Counted from the first letter of the stretch, positions 28,111 through 37,080 are shown. The stretch is DNA of 64,000 nucleotides from V1-33 sp039795165 (GCA_039795165.1 JBDKER010000020.1:18417-82416), one strand, 5' to 3'. Notes: generated by a model not told the origin, from the letters alone. A program made the numbers and translations.

Positions 28111-30021
28111 TCAGTGGCTGGCGGTGGCGGGCGGGATGAGCAGGTGAAGAAGCCCGATCTGGAAGAAAGCGGTGGATTCCGGATAGGCGTCCCATGCGAG
28201 CCGGGGAAGGAGGTCCGGAGAGGCGGGAGCCGTGATGCGGTTATGGATTGAGCCGATTGCGCTGAGCAACCGGGTCTGGAGGGCGTTGTGGCCCAGGAAA
28301 GTGGCGGTGATGGCGAGGGCGCGCTGTCGGGCGGCGGGGTGGTCGGTGGCGCGGCTGAGGAGGGCGAGGGCGTGGAGCCAGTGGCCGCTAGCGTAGAGGT
28401 TGGCGTGGGTGGGTCCGGGGCCGTGCTGGAAGGTCATGCGGGAGCCCTTGCGGTCGCCGAAGAGAGCCGGGAAGGCCGCGGCGTCCGGTTCCGAGGCGGT
28501 GAGGTTCAGCCAGAGGTCGGCTGCCTTGCGGGCGGCAGCGAGCCATGCTGGCTGGCGGGGGTGCTGCGGGAACGAGAGGCAGCCCTGGGCGAGGGCGGCG
28601 ATGTGGATGGCATTGACATTGGCGTAGTGGGTCCATGTGCCGTCCGGGGCCGATGTTTCGGCCAGGGCGTCGAGGGCCTTGGCGGCGAGGCCGGCGAGTC
28701 GCTGCGGAGCGGCGGCGGGGTTGAGGGAGATGGGGAAATCCGGGAAGGTGAGGGCGGCCGGGATCAGGCCGAGGGTGAGGTAGGCGTGTTCGCCCGGGTG
28801 TTTCCAGAAGGGCAGTCCTGAGCCGGTGAGAGACGTGTAGCCATGGGCGAGGCCGTCGTGCAGGCAGAAGCGGAGAGCGAGGGCGATGGCCTGCTGGATG
28901 GCTGGGGCGAGTGCGTCGTGCGGATTGGCGTGAAGCATTTCGCCGAGGGCCCAGACGGCGCGGCCGTTGAAGACTCCGCCGTGGGCGAAGTCGCGGAATT
29001 CCGGGCGGCTGAACCAGCCTTTGCCTTCCGTGAGCCATTCACCGGATTCGAACATGCCGTAGCGGAAGGCCCCGGCCGTGTAGTGTTCGCGGCGGCCCTC
29101 GGCATCGGGGAGGGCAAAGTTTTCGGCCGACGTGTGCTGGGAAGCGAGGAGGTTGCTGATGACCTCGCGGAGCAGGCCGCTGCGGTGGTCCGGGGCCGAC
29201 GGTCTGGCCTGCTGGAGGAGGCCGTAGAGGACAGCGAGGTCCGCGGTGTCATTGGTGAATGTGTAGGGCCTGAAGTTGTCCGGCCGGCGGTTCTGAGGGT
29301 TACCGTCCCATGGATGATTGTTGGTGGGATTGAACCAGCGGTTCCAGACCGCCTGCCAGAAGCCGCGGCTGCGGCGGTGGCCGAGTGGAGTCGACCAGTT
29401 GCGGTCGCGGTGATCGAAATCGTACAGCGCGGCATGATCGCGGAACCATTGCCAGTCATCTTCCGTGGCTAGGTCGAAGTCCGGCTGGTGGATGCCCATG
29501 AGGTGGGCAGCGCGGCTCTGGAGGAAGCGGTTCGCGAGGGCGCGGTGGAGGGGAAACTGGGCAGCGTCCCTGTCCTTGCGGCCGTGGGAATCGATGAAGT
29601 CATCGCAGAAAGCGAGCGGCAGGTCCGGCGGATGCGATCCCGTGATGACGACGGTGATTTCCGCGTCCGGGATGGCGGAGGCGGCTGTGAGGGCATCGAT
29701 GTAGAGGAGGGACGGGGTCAGCGGCGGGGCTCCTGGAAAGCTGCCGGGATAAGTCAGTGAGAATCGGCCGTTGGCTGGCGTGACGGAAGCCGAGACGCTT
29801 GTTCCGGTGGTGGAGAGCGTGACGCGGACTGTGCAGGGCTGCGGGGACGGTGCGGTGCCGGAGATGGTCAGGGATCCGCTGTCGGCTGCGTGGAGTGGAC
29901 TGCGGTCGAGGGTGGGGTGGAGCGACAGCAGGGGGGCGGCTGCGAGGTGGCAGGCCGACAGGAAAACGCCGCCGCCCGGGATGCGGGCGGCGGCGCGCAG
30001 GAGGATGTGAACTGGGGTCAC
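28111..30021 (-). CDS. Secreted protein with toroid-like helical core, unknown function
   Basis: A 636-residue protein whose GTG start at 30021 overlaps the stop of the NHL gene (GTGA). This start gives an N-terminal hydrophobic region. Residues ~40-170 look like a beta domain (GTAPSPQPCTVRVTLSTTG). The rest is helical and rich in Trp, His and Gly, with segments such as HGGVFNGRAVWALGEML and WTHYANVNAIHIAALAQG, as found in alpha/alpha-toroid polysaccharide lyases and glycosidases. I cannot assign a named family. Coupling to the NHL gene suggests the two work together outside the cytoplasm. A polysaccharide-active enzyme is the best guess. Confidence 0.7.
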   Translation of the reverse strand: MTPVHILLRAAARIPGGGVFLSACHLAAAPLLSLHPTLDRSPLHAADSGSLTISGTAPSPQPCTVRVTLSTTGTSVSASVTPANGRFSLTYPGSFPGAPPLTPSLLYIDALTAASAIPDAEITVVITGSHPPDLPLAFCDDFIDSHGRKDRDAAQFPLHRALANRFLQSRAAHLMGIHQPDFDLATEDDWQWFRDHAALYDFDHRDRNWSTPLGHRRSRGFWQAVWNRWFNPTNNHPWDGNPQNRRPDNFRPYTFTNDTADLAVLYGLLQQARPSAPDHRSGLLREVISNLLASQHTSAENFALPDAEGRREHYTAGAFRYGMFESGEWLTEGKGWFSRPEFRDFAHGGVFNGRAVWALGEMLHANPHDALAPAIQQAIALALRFCLHDGLAHGYTSLTGSGLPFWKHPGEHAYLTLGLIPAALTFPDFPISLNPAAAPQRLAGLAAKALDALAETSAPDGTWTHYANVNAIHIAALAQGCLSFPQHPRQPAWLAAARKAADLWLNLTASEPDAAAFPALFGDRKGSRMTFQHGPGPTHANLYASGHWLHALALLSRATDHPAARQRALAITATFLGHNALQTRLLSAIGSIHNRITAPASPDLLPRLAWDAYPESTAFFQIGLLHLLIPPATASH

Positions 30022-31064
30022 TGCGCTGCTTGTTTCACCAGTTTGGTGATGCGGCCGGTCTGGTTCCAGTCCTGGACGTAGAGGTTGCCGTCCTTGTCGT
30101 AGGAAAGGCCGTGCGGGGCTGTGAAGATACCGTCCTTCCATTCGCTCTGGGGCGACGGGAATTTGGCCCATTGGGACTTGTCTGGATTGTCGCCGAGGTA
30201 ACCGACGGGCTGATTTGATTTGTCGAGGATGGTGACGCGGGCTTCAAGTTCCGCGATGGCGACGTGGTCACCGAGGATGGAGACGGCGCAGGGGCGGCGG
30301 AGGTCCTTTGTGATGACGGCTACGAAATTGCCATCGAGGTCCATGTGGACGAGGCGGCGGTTTTCGCGGTCGCAGACGAGGAGGAGGGGTTTTTCTCCGC
30401 GGGTATCGAGGGCGATCCCGTGGCAGGTTTCGAATTTACCGTCCGTGTTGCCTTTGCCTCCGAAGGTTTTGATCCATTTGCCGGCGGCGTCGAATTTATG
30501 GATGAGGGATTTGCCGTATCCGTCGGCGACGAAGATGGAGCCATCGGGAGCGACGGTGACGCCGGTGGGAGCGTAGCCATTGCCGTCCGGGTAGGCATTG
30601 GCTTCTTTCGGGTAGGGGATCTGCAGGAGGGCCTTGCCGTCGAGGTCGAGTTTGACCACCTGTTTCGAGCGGAGGTGAGCGGCGTAGATGAATTCCTTGC
30701 CGTTTTCCTCGTGGATCATCATGCCATGGATCCCTGAGAATTCCGGGGCGATTTTCTTTGCGAGGGTGCCGTCCGGTTTGAAGACGAAGATGCCTTCATT
30801 GCCATCCGAGCTGACATAGATATGACCTTCCTTGTCGACGACGACGCCGCCGTGGGTGGGGCCGATCTTGACGGTATCGGGTACGGCGCCCCAGCCTGGT
30901 ACGGTCTGGTAGGCGAGACTGCCCGCACCGGTGACGACGGCGAACGGAGCTTCGGCGAGCGAACGTTTGAGGGGTTTGCCCGTGTGGAGGAGCAGTCCGC
31001 CATCGTGGGCGGAGGCGAGGGAAATCAGGGACGTGAAGAAGGCAAGGCGGAGCGCGGATTGCAT
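30018..31064 (-). CDS. Exported NHL-type six-bladed beta-propeller
   Basis: A 348-residue protein with a signal peptide (MQSALRLAFFTSLISLASA). Repeated blades carry the NHL pattern: GGVVVDKEGHIYVSSDGN, GVTVAPDGSIFVADGYG, GIALDTRGEKPLLLVCDREN and GLSYDKDGNLYVQDWN. This resembles the propeller of peptidylglycine amidating lyases and other NHL proteins; the spacing of His and Asp residues would allow a metal, but I cannot show catalysis. Its stop is shared with the GTG of the toroid-like gene, so the two are coupled. It is 96 bases from trpD. Confidence 0.85.
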   Translation of the reverse strand: MQSALRLAFFTSLISLASAHDGGLLLHTGKPLKRSLAEAPFAVVTGAGSLAYQTVPGWGAVPDTVKIGPTHGGVVVDKEGHIYVSSDGNEGIFVFKPDGTLAKKIAPEFSGIHGMMIHEENGKEFIYAAHLRSKQVVKLDLDGKALLQIPYPKEANAYPDGNGYAPTGVTVAPDGSIFVADGYGKSLIHKFDAAGKWIKTFGGKGNTDGKFETCHGIALDTRGEKPLLLVCDRENRRLVHMDLDGNFVAVITKDLRRPCAVSILGDHVAIAELEARVTILDKSNQPVGYLGDNPDKSQWAKFPSPQSEWKDGIFTAPHGLSYDKDGNLYVQDWNQTGRITKLVKQAAQ

Positions 31065-31160
31065 GGTGGCGTGGGATTCAGTTCGTTGCGTATCGGACTG
31101 CTGATGTATCTGGAGACGGCGTGCGGCGTCAACTGTGCTCGTGCGGAGAATGGCGGAGCG

Positions 31161-32195
31161 TCAGGAGAAGCTGCGGAGGGCGTTGAGCACGGCGGCGGCG
31201 CGGCCGGAATCGATGGATTCCCCGGCGCGTGCGATGCCCTCGTCCCATGAGGTGGCGAGGCCGGCCACCTGGAAGGCGGCGGCTGCATTGACCGTGACGA
31301 GGCGGCGTCGGGGTCCCCGGTCCTTGCCTGTGAGGATATCCGAGAGGATGCTGGCATTGTGGGCAGCGTCGCCTCCGGTCAGTTCCGCGAGGGAAGGGGC
31401 GTCGGTGGACAGATCGACCGAGTGTGCCGTGATCGTTGCGTCCGAGAGGGCGACGATTTCCGTGGGTCCGAGGGTGGAGACTTCGTCCATGCTGCGGCCG
31501 TCGGCGGTGGATCCATGGACAACCCATGCGGTGGTGCGTCCGAGGCGGCGCAGGATATCGGCGTAGACTGGGGGCAGGCTGGGATCGAAGACACCGACGA
31601 GCTGATGCGGGGGCTGGAGTGGATTGAGGAGGGGACCGATGATATTGAAGACCGTGCGGGTACCCGAGGCCGCGAGGAGTCTGCGGACACCGGCGACCGC
31701 CTTGAAGGCCGGGTGGTACTGCGGGGCGAGGAGAAAGGCCGCGCCATGCCGCTGGACGCATTCGGCGAAGTGCTCCGGGGTCAGATTGATGGGGACTCCA
31801 AGCGCTTCAAGGACGTCGGCTCCGCCTGATTTGCTTGTGATGCCGCGGTTGCCGTGCTTGAGGACAGCCGCTCCGCCCCCTGCGATCACAAACATGGCCG
31901 TCGTCGAAACATTGAAGAGGTCGAGCTTGTCACCGCCGGTGCCGCAGACATCGATGGCAGGCCGGTCGAGCGAGGTTGGATCAAGGGGCGGTCGGACCGC
32001 GTGGGCCAGAAAGGCATGCACGAAACCTGCGATTTCGCCGGCTGTTTCCCCTTTGCGGGAGAGCGCCGTGAGGAAGTCTGCCTTGGATTCGTCCGGGGCA
32101 GCGGGGTCGAGGAGGAAGTCGGCTGCGGCGCCGATGGCGTCGTTGTCGAGGGCTGTGCCCGAGCGGAGGTGATCAATGAGGTCCTGAGCGGTCAT
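31161..32195 (-). CDS. trpD: Anthranilate phosphoribosyltransferase
   Basis: The 344-residue product is a full-length TrpD, which joins anthranilate to phosphoribosyl diphosphate in tryptophan synthesis. Visible signatures are DVCGTGGDKLDLFNVST (PRPP-binding, ~82-98) and KHGNRGITSKSGGADVLEALG (~113-133). No other trp gene is adjacent, so the pathway genes are probably scattered. It is divergent from yqgE across 72 bases. Confidence 0.95.
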   Translation of the reverse strand: MTAQDLIDHLRSGTALDNDAIGAAADFLLDPAAPDESKADFLTALSRKGETAGEIAGFVHAFLAHAVRPPLDPTSLDRPAIDVCGTGGDKLDLFNVSTTAMFVIAGGGAAVLKHGNRGITSKSGGADVLEALGVPINLTPEHFAECVQRHGAAFLLAPQYHPAFKAVAGVRRLLAASGTRTVFNIIGPLLNPLQPPHQLVGVFDPSLPPVYADILRRLGRTTAWVVHGSTADGRSMDEVSTLGPTEIVALSDATITAHSVDLSTDAPSLAELTGGDAAHNASILSDILTGKDRGPRRRLVTVNAAAAFQVAGLATSWDEGIARAGESIDSGRAAAVLNALRSFS

Positions 32196-32267
32196 GGAGA
32201 GAAGTGGAAGTTTTCCGGAAATCCGTGCCGCCGGAAAGGACGAACTGTGCTAAATTCCGGGAAACTG

Positions 32268-32837
32268 ATGAGCAAGAAAGCGAGCAAGCGAAAACAGCCG
32301 TGGCATCCTCTGACCGGATGGGTGCTGCTGGCCGATCCCTCACTGCGCGATGGGTATTTCGATCGGTCCGTGGTCGTCTTGACCGAGCACAAGCAGGATA
32401 AGGGGGCGCATGGATACATCATGAACCGTCCGACTGGGAAACGGGTGGGCGATCTTCTGTCCGCCAAGGAATTCGCGCCGCTCGCAGCCGTGCCCGTATT
32501 TCATGGCGGGCCGGTCAGTCAGGAACATCTGACCTTCACGGCCTTTGCGTTCGACAGGCTGACGAAGGAATTGTTTTCGGTGACGCACCTGACCGTGCAG
32601 GATGCGGTCGCGCGGCAGCTGGCGGGAGAAAAGGTGCGGGCCTTTGTGGGGTATGCGGGCTGGGAAGCCGGGCAACTCGAAGAGGAACTCGAGCGCGAGG
32701 CGTGGGTGCTTTGTCAGCCCAAGGAAACCGCCTTGCGGACCCTGCGGCCCAATCACCTCTGGCGCGACATCATGCGCAGCATGGGGCCGTACTACAAGCT
32801 GCTGGCGGGCACTCCCGAGGATCCCACGCTCAACTGA
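32268..32837 (+). CDS. YqgE/AlgH family protein (DUF179)
   Basis: A 189-residue protein of the YqgE/AlgH family, conserved in many bacteria but without a firm biochemical role. Typical features are GWVLLADPSLRDGYFDRSVV, HGYIMNRPTGKRV, VFHGGPVSQEHL and VGYAGWEAGQLEEELEREAW. The ATG at 32268 gives a Lys-rich N-terminus; a GTG at 32247 would add seven residues. The gene is divergent from trpD and is followed by a 730-bp gene-poor stretch. Confidence 0.92.
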   Translation: MSKKASKRKQPWHPLTGWVLLADPSLRDGYFDRSVVVLTEHKQDKGAHGYIMNRPTGKRVGDLLSAKEFAPLAAVPVFHGGPVSQEHLTFTAFAFDRLTKELFSVTHLTVQDAVARQLAGEKVRAFVGYAGWEAGQLEEELEREAWVLCQPKETALRTLRPNHLWRDIMRSMGPYYKLLAGTPEDPTLN

Positions 32838-33011
32838 CGCCGTTCAGGAATGGTGCCGATGAAGGGCCTGGGCGCTTCTGCTGCCGGGCGCGGGGTTGCG
32901 CAATCTACCAAGACAGCGGGAGATTCCTGATTCAGTCGATTCTTTGCTCCCGTATGCGGAGTGTGCGGTTCCCACGGGAGCACCACGGCAAGCTGGCGGG
33001 TTTGGGTTGAA

Positions 33012-33031
33012 GAGGTCTGTCCGATAGTCGG
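33012..33031 (+). repeat. Lone copy of the AGGTCTGTCC motif
   Basis: GAGGTCTGTCCGATAGTCGG matches 17 of 20 bases of the motif copies at 63661 and 63706 (AAGGTCTGTCCGACTGTCGG). The two sites are 30 kb apart, so the motif is dispersed on this chromosome and not confined to the array at the right end. Confidence 0.75.
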
Positions 33032-33262
33032 GGGTCGTCGTCCGGGGTTGGGATGGTGGATGGGGCCGAGGGTTTCTGGTTGTCCGTCGAATTCCGTGAA
33101 GAGGTCGAATCCGATGACCTTGCCTTCCTTTGGCCTGACGTAGACGGGGTCGGGTTTGAACTTTGGCATCTGGATGGGGCGGTGTTCGCGCGGGGCGCGA
33201 TCGGGCAGGTGGCGGCCGAAGTTGGCGATGATGGTATTGGTGCAGGCGGTGGTGCCGCCGGC
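33028..33262 (-). pseudogene. Unrecognised gene remnant cut by the MITE-like element
   Basis: The minus strand reads through ~78 codons with GC-rich third positions and protein-like content (TNTIIANFGRHLPDRAP, then MPKFKPDPVYVRPKEG and VIGFDLFTEFDGQPE). Going upstream, it hits a TAA supplied by the first bases of the MITE-like element. Downstream, it runs into the dispersed AGGTCTGTCC motif and loses protein character. No proper start precedes the fragment apart from an internal ATG at 33169. The family is unknown. Confidence 0.4.
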
Positions 33263-33263
33263 T

Positions 33264-33493
33264 TAGGAGCCGGGTGAAAAAACCGGGCCCGGCAGCGGAT
33301 CCGGAATCCACGGTCGTTGGATGAGCGGCTGCGCCGTGGGTTTGGGGGAGGGTTCCCCTGCGGGCGGCGGGCCCTATTCCACAAGGCTTCGTTGCGCCGC
33401 AGTCGAAGGTCTCGACCTTCTCCTTTGTTGCGCCTCGCCTTGTGGAAGAATTCCTCGCCGCGCTACCAGTCCGGGTTTTTCAACAGGCTCCTA
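33264..33493. mobile_element. MITE-like element with ~24-bp terminal inverted repeats
   Basis: The left end TAGGAGCCGGGTGAAAAAAC (33264 onward) and the right end, read in reverse (TAGGAGCCTGTTGAAAAACC from 33493), match over ~24 bases with a few differences. Between them is no gene. Nested inside is a perfect 11-bp inverted repeat (TTCCACAAGGC 33377-33387 / GCCTTGTGGAA 33437-33447), itself enclosing GAAGGTC-TC-GACCTTC (33405-33420). A 230-bp non-coding element with terminal inverted repeats fits a MITE moved by a transposase elsewhere. A target duplication is not clear beyond a possible TA. Confidence 0.6.
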
Positions 33494-33569
33494 GGCGTCG
33501 CCGACGACGTCGCGGGGGTGACGGGTTTCAGGGCTGCCGCGGTAAGCCTTGGTGGAAGCGCGTGCCTTG

Positions 33570-34022
33570 TCACTGGGAACGCAGCCATGCGAGGAGTTGG
33601 CTGGCGGGCTGGGCACCGGAGGAGAGGGTAGGCGGGAGCCCTTTGCGGAGGAGGGCGAAGGCCGGGATGCCCTTGAGGTTGAAATCGGAAGCGACGTCCG
33701 GGAGGGAGTCGGTATTGATTTTGGCGAAGAGGAATTCGCCCTTGGCCATGGCGGCTGCCTTTGCGAATTCCGGGGCCATCATGCGGCAGGGACCGCACCA
33801 TGGGGCCCAGAAGTCGATGACGATGGGCAGGGGCGAGAGGGCTTTGAGCTGGGCGTAGGCCGAGGCTGAGGGGATATCGACTGGGGCGTCCGGGGATGGC
33901 AGGGAGGTGCGGCAGTGGCCGCAGCGGGCGGCGGAGCCGATGCGGGCGAACGGGATCCGGTTTTCTGCCTGACAGGACGGGCAGGGGAGGAAGATCCCGG
34001 AATCGTCGCAGGAGAGCGTCAC
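33570..34022 (-). CDS. Thioredoxin with N-terminal zinc ribbon (TrxC-like)
   Basis: A 150-residue protein with a GTG start at 34022, which begins directly before a zinc-ribbon pair CPSC (14-17) and CGHC (34-37). The thioredoxin fold follows with WCGPC (active cysteines 76 and 79) and the cis-Pro loop KGIPAFALLRKG. This layout is that of thioredoxin 2, a cytoplasmic disulfide reductase linked to oxidative stress. It starts 13 bases after the tail-specific protease stop, so both probably share a transcript. Confidence 0.9.
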   Translation of the reverse strand: MTLSCDDSGIFLPCPSCQAENRIPFARIGSAARCGHCRTSLPSPDAPVDIPSASAYAQLKALSPLPIVIDFWAPWCGPCRMMAPEFAKAAAMAKGEFLFAKINTDSLPDVASDFNLKGIPAFALLRKGLPPTLSSGAQPASQLLAWLRSQ

Positions 34023-34035
34023 GGATTGGGGAGGA

Positions 34036-36369
34036 TTATTCCGATTTCGCGGTGTCCTTCGGTTCCGGCTTCGGCTGGGTGGCGCTGACGAGGTCCTCGA
34101 TGATGTGAAGGGATTCCAGTTTGGCGGGGTCGAAGCCGTGGGGGAATTCGTCTTCCTTGTCATCTTCTTCCGGTTCCTCCTCGTCATCGAGTCGGGCGGC
34201 TGCTTTCGGCTTCTTTTTCGTTTCCGAGTCGAGTTTCAGCTGGGGATCGGCGGCGTTTTCGAGGGTGATGGGGTAGACCTTGAAGGGGTCGCCTGCTTTG
34301 GAGAGGGCGGCGATGCGGGCTTTGCGTTCGGCGCGCTGGTCCTTGTTGCGGGTTTCGTTGGTTTTTTCCTCGGCGAGCCTTGTGTCTTCGTTCAGGGAGA
34401 GGGTATTCTTGCGGATGAGTTCGCGTGTGCGGTCGATGTATTCGCGGATGTAGGAAAAGTCCTTGTTGGCGGCGATGCGTTCGGCGCTTTTGGTTTTGAG
34501 GGTCTCAATGGGGAGGGGGTGGGCCTCTGCCATGTTGAAGCGGAGGGGTTCGATTTTATCGAAGGGGAGGGGGTCCTTGAGGTAGCGTTCGCCGACGTCC
34601 ATGGCGTCGTAGCGGGAGGGGAGGACGATATCGGGTTCGACGCCTTCGTTCTGAGTGGATCCTCCGCTGATGCGGTAGAATTTGGCGATGGTGACCTTGA
34701 GGCTGCCGGCGCGGTCGCGCTGGCTGAAGACTGGCATGTGCTGGCGGACGTCGAGGAGGGTCTGGACGGTGCCTTTGCCGAAGGTTGACTGGTCGCCTAC
34801 GACGACGGCGCGGCCGACGTCCTGGAGGGCGGCGGCGAAGATTTCCGAGGCGGAGGCCGAGGCACGGTCCGTAATGACGAGGAGGGGGCCATTGTAGACG
34901 GGCTGGCCTTTCCAGATGCGGGGTTCGCGGCGGTCGCGGCTATCGCGCTGCTGGACGACGGGGCCGGGTTTGATGAAGAGGCCGGTCAGTTTGATGGCTT
35001 CGTCGAGGGAGCCGCCGCCATTGCCGCGGAGGTCGAGGACGAGTCCGGCGATGTTTTCCTTTTCGAGTCTGCTGAGGATGACGCGGACGTCCTTGGTGGC
35101 GCTGACTCCGTCGCGGTTTTCCATGTCGGCGTAGAAGGAATCGAGATTGATCCAGCCGATTCTGGTGGATGGGGAGCCATCTTTTTCCGGGTGGGCGATT
35201 TCGATGAGTTCGCCTTTGGCGAGGGTGTCCTTCATTTCGACCTTGGCGCGCTGGATGGTGACCTCGCGGGTCACCATGGGGTCGTCGGCCGGCTGGATTT
35301 TGAGGCGGACGAGGGTGCCTTCGTCGCCGCGGACGCGTTCGACGATTTTCTGGAGTTTCATGCCTTCGATGTCCTCCATTTCGCCGTCGATGCCCTGGGC
35401 GACGCCGACGATCATGTCGCCGATTTTGAGGGCTTGGCTTTTGTCGGCTGGGCCGCCGGTGACGAGTTCGGCGATTTCGGCGGCACCGTCTTTCGAGCGG
35501 AGGACGGCACCGATGCCGAAGAGTGCCTTTTTCATTTCGATGTCGAACTGGCCTTTTTCGGGGGCGCTGAGGTATTCCGAGTGGGGGTCGTAGGCGGCCG
35601 TGATGGCGGAGAGGAAGAAGTTGGTGATGTCTTCCTCGTCCTGTTCGGCGATGGCGTCGAGGTAGCGTTTGTGGCGTTTGAGGACCTTTTGTTCCGGAGT
35701 GTCCGGGGTTTTCTTCGGAGTAGCTTCCGTGGCTGGTTTATCCGTGGCTGGGTCGGCGGGTTTCTCTTCGGCGGGTTTTTCGGCCTTTTCCTTTTTGCGT
35801 TCTTCGGCGCGGCGGATGTTGAGGCGTTCCTGGAGGATTTCGCGGGTGAGTTCCTTGAGCCAGAGGGCATCGAGGGCGGCTTCGTCGGTGGCCCATGGGG
35901 AATCCTTGCGGGTGATTTCGACGGATTCTGCGGATTTGAAGTCGAGGGGTTGACCGCCTTCGAGGATGGCTTTGATTTTGTCGAAGCGGGCGGTGACTTT
36001 CGATTTGAAGAGGGCGTGGATTTCGCGGGCTGGCTCGAGGCGGTAGAGGTTGACGGCGTCGTCGAGGGTGGTGGCGTATTTGGCGTTCCAGGCGTCGATT
36101 TCCGGCTTGGTGAAGTAGAGTTTGCTGTAGTCGAGGGTTTCGATGAAGCGGAGGAGGGCGCGGCGGGAGAGTTCGTCTCCGAATTCGGCGCGGGAGTAGT
36201 GGGCTTCCTCGAGGAGTTTGACGACCGAGTGGGCGACGATGGGGAAACTGGTTTTGGCTTCCTGGGCGTGAGTGGCCGTGGGGAGGAGGGGGAGGGAGCC
36301 GAGGGTGAGGGCGGGGAGGCAGAGGTACCGTAGGAGTGGCAGGGCCGTGAGGAGAGCGGATGGTTTCAT
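34036..36369 (-). CDS. prc: Tail-specific (C-terminal processing) protease
   Basis: A 777-residue periplasmic S41 protease. The Met at 36369 begins a signal peptide (MKPSALLTALPLLRYLCLPA). An N-terminal Tsp domain is followed by a PDZ domain (~320-400) and the catalytic core with LDLRGNGGGSLDEAI, DRASASASEIF (nucleophile Ser506) and TFGKGTVQT (general-base Lys532), matching the E. coli Ser/Lys spacing. A Lys/Glu-rich insert near 200-240 and an acidic C-terminal tail make it longer than the E. coli enzyme. It degrades proteins with non-polar C-termini and processes envelope proteins. Overlap with other genes is absent; the MBL gene is divergent. Confidence 0.93.
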   Translation of the reverse strand: MKPSALLTALPLLRYLCLPALTLGSLPLLPTATHAQEAKTSFPIVAHSVVKLLEEAHYSRAEFGDELSRRALLRFIETLDYSKLYFTKPEIDAWNAKYATTLDDAVNLYRLEPAREIHALFKSKVTARFDKIKAILEGGQPLDFKSAESVEITRKDSPWATDEAALDALWLKELTREILQERLNIRRAEERKKEKAEKPAEEKPADPATDKPATEATPKKTPDTPEQKVLKRHKRYLDAIAEQDEEDITNFFLSAITAAYDPHSEYLSAPEKGQFDIEMKKALFGIGAVLRSKDGAAEIAELVTGGPADKSQALKIGDMIVGVAQGIDGEMEDIEGMKLQKIVERVRGDEGTLVRLKIQPADDPMVTREVTIQRAKVEMKDTLAKGELIEIAHPEKDGSPSTRIGWINLDSFYADMENRDGVSATKDVRVILSRLEKENIAGLVLDLRGNGGGSLDEAIKLTGLFIKPGPVVQQRDSRDRREPRIWKGQPVYNGPLLVITDRASASASEIFAAALQDVGRAVVVGDQSTFGKGTVQTLLDVRQHMPVFSQRDRAGSLKVTIAKFYRISGGSTQNEGVEPDIVLPSRYDAMDVGERYLKDPLPFDKIEPLRFNMAEAHPLPIETLKTKSAERIAANKDFSYIREYIDRTRELIRKNTLSLNEDTRLAEEKTNETRNKDQRAERKARIAALSKAGDPFKVYPITLENAADPQLKLDSETKKKPKAAARLDDEEEPEEDDKEDEFPHGFDPAKLESLHIIEDLVSATQPKPEPKDTAKSE

Positions 36370-36459
36370 GCCTGTGGGAAGGTTGAGCGGAGGGCGGGTG
36401 GGATTTTCGGCTGCGGTTTGCGATTGTCTATCGGATTCGTGGTCGGAAATACGGTCTGC

Positions 36460-37080
36460 ATGAGTGAGATGCTGACATTCACGGGGGGATTTGCGGCTAC
36501 CAACGGATACGTTTTGGAAGCGCCGGGCGGGTGGGTTGTTGTTGATGCTCCGCCGGGGATGGGGGGATTTCTGAGAGAGCGGGGGATTGAGGTGGCGGCC
36601 CTGCTGCTGACGCACAGTCATCTTGATCATGTGATGGATGCGGCGGAGGTGGCGGCGGGAGGCTGTCCGGTCTATGCGTGGGGTGAGAGCACGCCGGAGG
36701 ATCGGCTGGAGCCCTTGTTTGCGCAGTGGACGGGGGTGGCCGTGCGGGTGCCGCCGTATGGGGTGACACATCCTCTGTGCGGGGAGGTGGGCCGTGAGGT
36801 GGAGGTGGCTGGGCTGGCCGTGCGCGTGGCGCATGTGCCTGGTCATTCAGCGGACAGCCTTGTTTTTGTGGTCGAGGGGGCAGGGCTGATGTTCAGCGGG
36901 GACACTCTGATGGCTGGCGGGGTGGGTCGGTCCGACTTTCCCGGGGGGAGTCATGAGGTATTGCTGGCGGGGATCCGGCGGGAGATATTGGGGTGGCCTG
37001 CTGGGATGGTGATTTATCCTGGGCATGGGCCGGCCACGACGGTGGGGGAGGAACTGCGGAGCAATCCTTATCTGTCCTGA
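36460..37080 (+). CDS. Metallo-beta-lactamase-fold hydrolase, glyoxalase II-like
   Basis: A 206-residue protein with the zinc-binding motif THSHLDH (His52, His54, Asp56, His57), a third histidine in VPGHSADSLVF, SGDTLMAGGVGRSDFPGG, and the closing histidine in YPGHGPATTVGEELRSNPYL. These are typical of hydroxyacylglutathione-hydrolase-like and persulfide-dioxygenase-like enzymes. The ATG at 36460 was preferred to a TTG at 36418. Substrate is uncertain. Confidence 0.9.
   Translation: MSEMLTFTGGFAATNGYVLEAPGGWVVVDAPPGMGGFLRERGIEVAALLLTHSHLDHVMDAAEVAAGGCPVYAWGESTPEDRLEPLFAQWTGVAVRVPPYGVTHPLCGEVGREVEVAGLAVRVAHVPGHSADSLVFVVEGAGLMFSGDTLMAGGVGRSDFPGGSHEVLLAGIRREILGWPAGMVIYPGHGPATTVGEELRSNPYLS

Larger units (their letters stand above)
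32838..33569. other. Gene-poor stretch with repeat and mobile-element remnants
   Basis: This 732-bp stretch separates the convergent yqgE and thioredoxin genes. It holds one copy of the AGGTCTGTCC motif (33012-33031), a protein-like minus-strand remnant (33028-33262) and a MITE-like element (33264-33493). The remaining ~170 bases after yqgE and ~75 bases before the thioredoxin stop show nothing I can assign. Confidence 0.7.

Noticed and set aside
33405..33420. Terminator for yqgE or the thioredoxin gene
   Set aside because: The GAAGGTC/GACCTTC hairpin is far from both stops, has no proper U-run and belongs to the nested structure of the MITE-like element.
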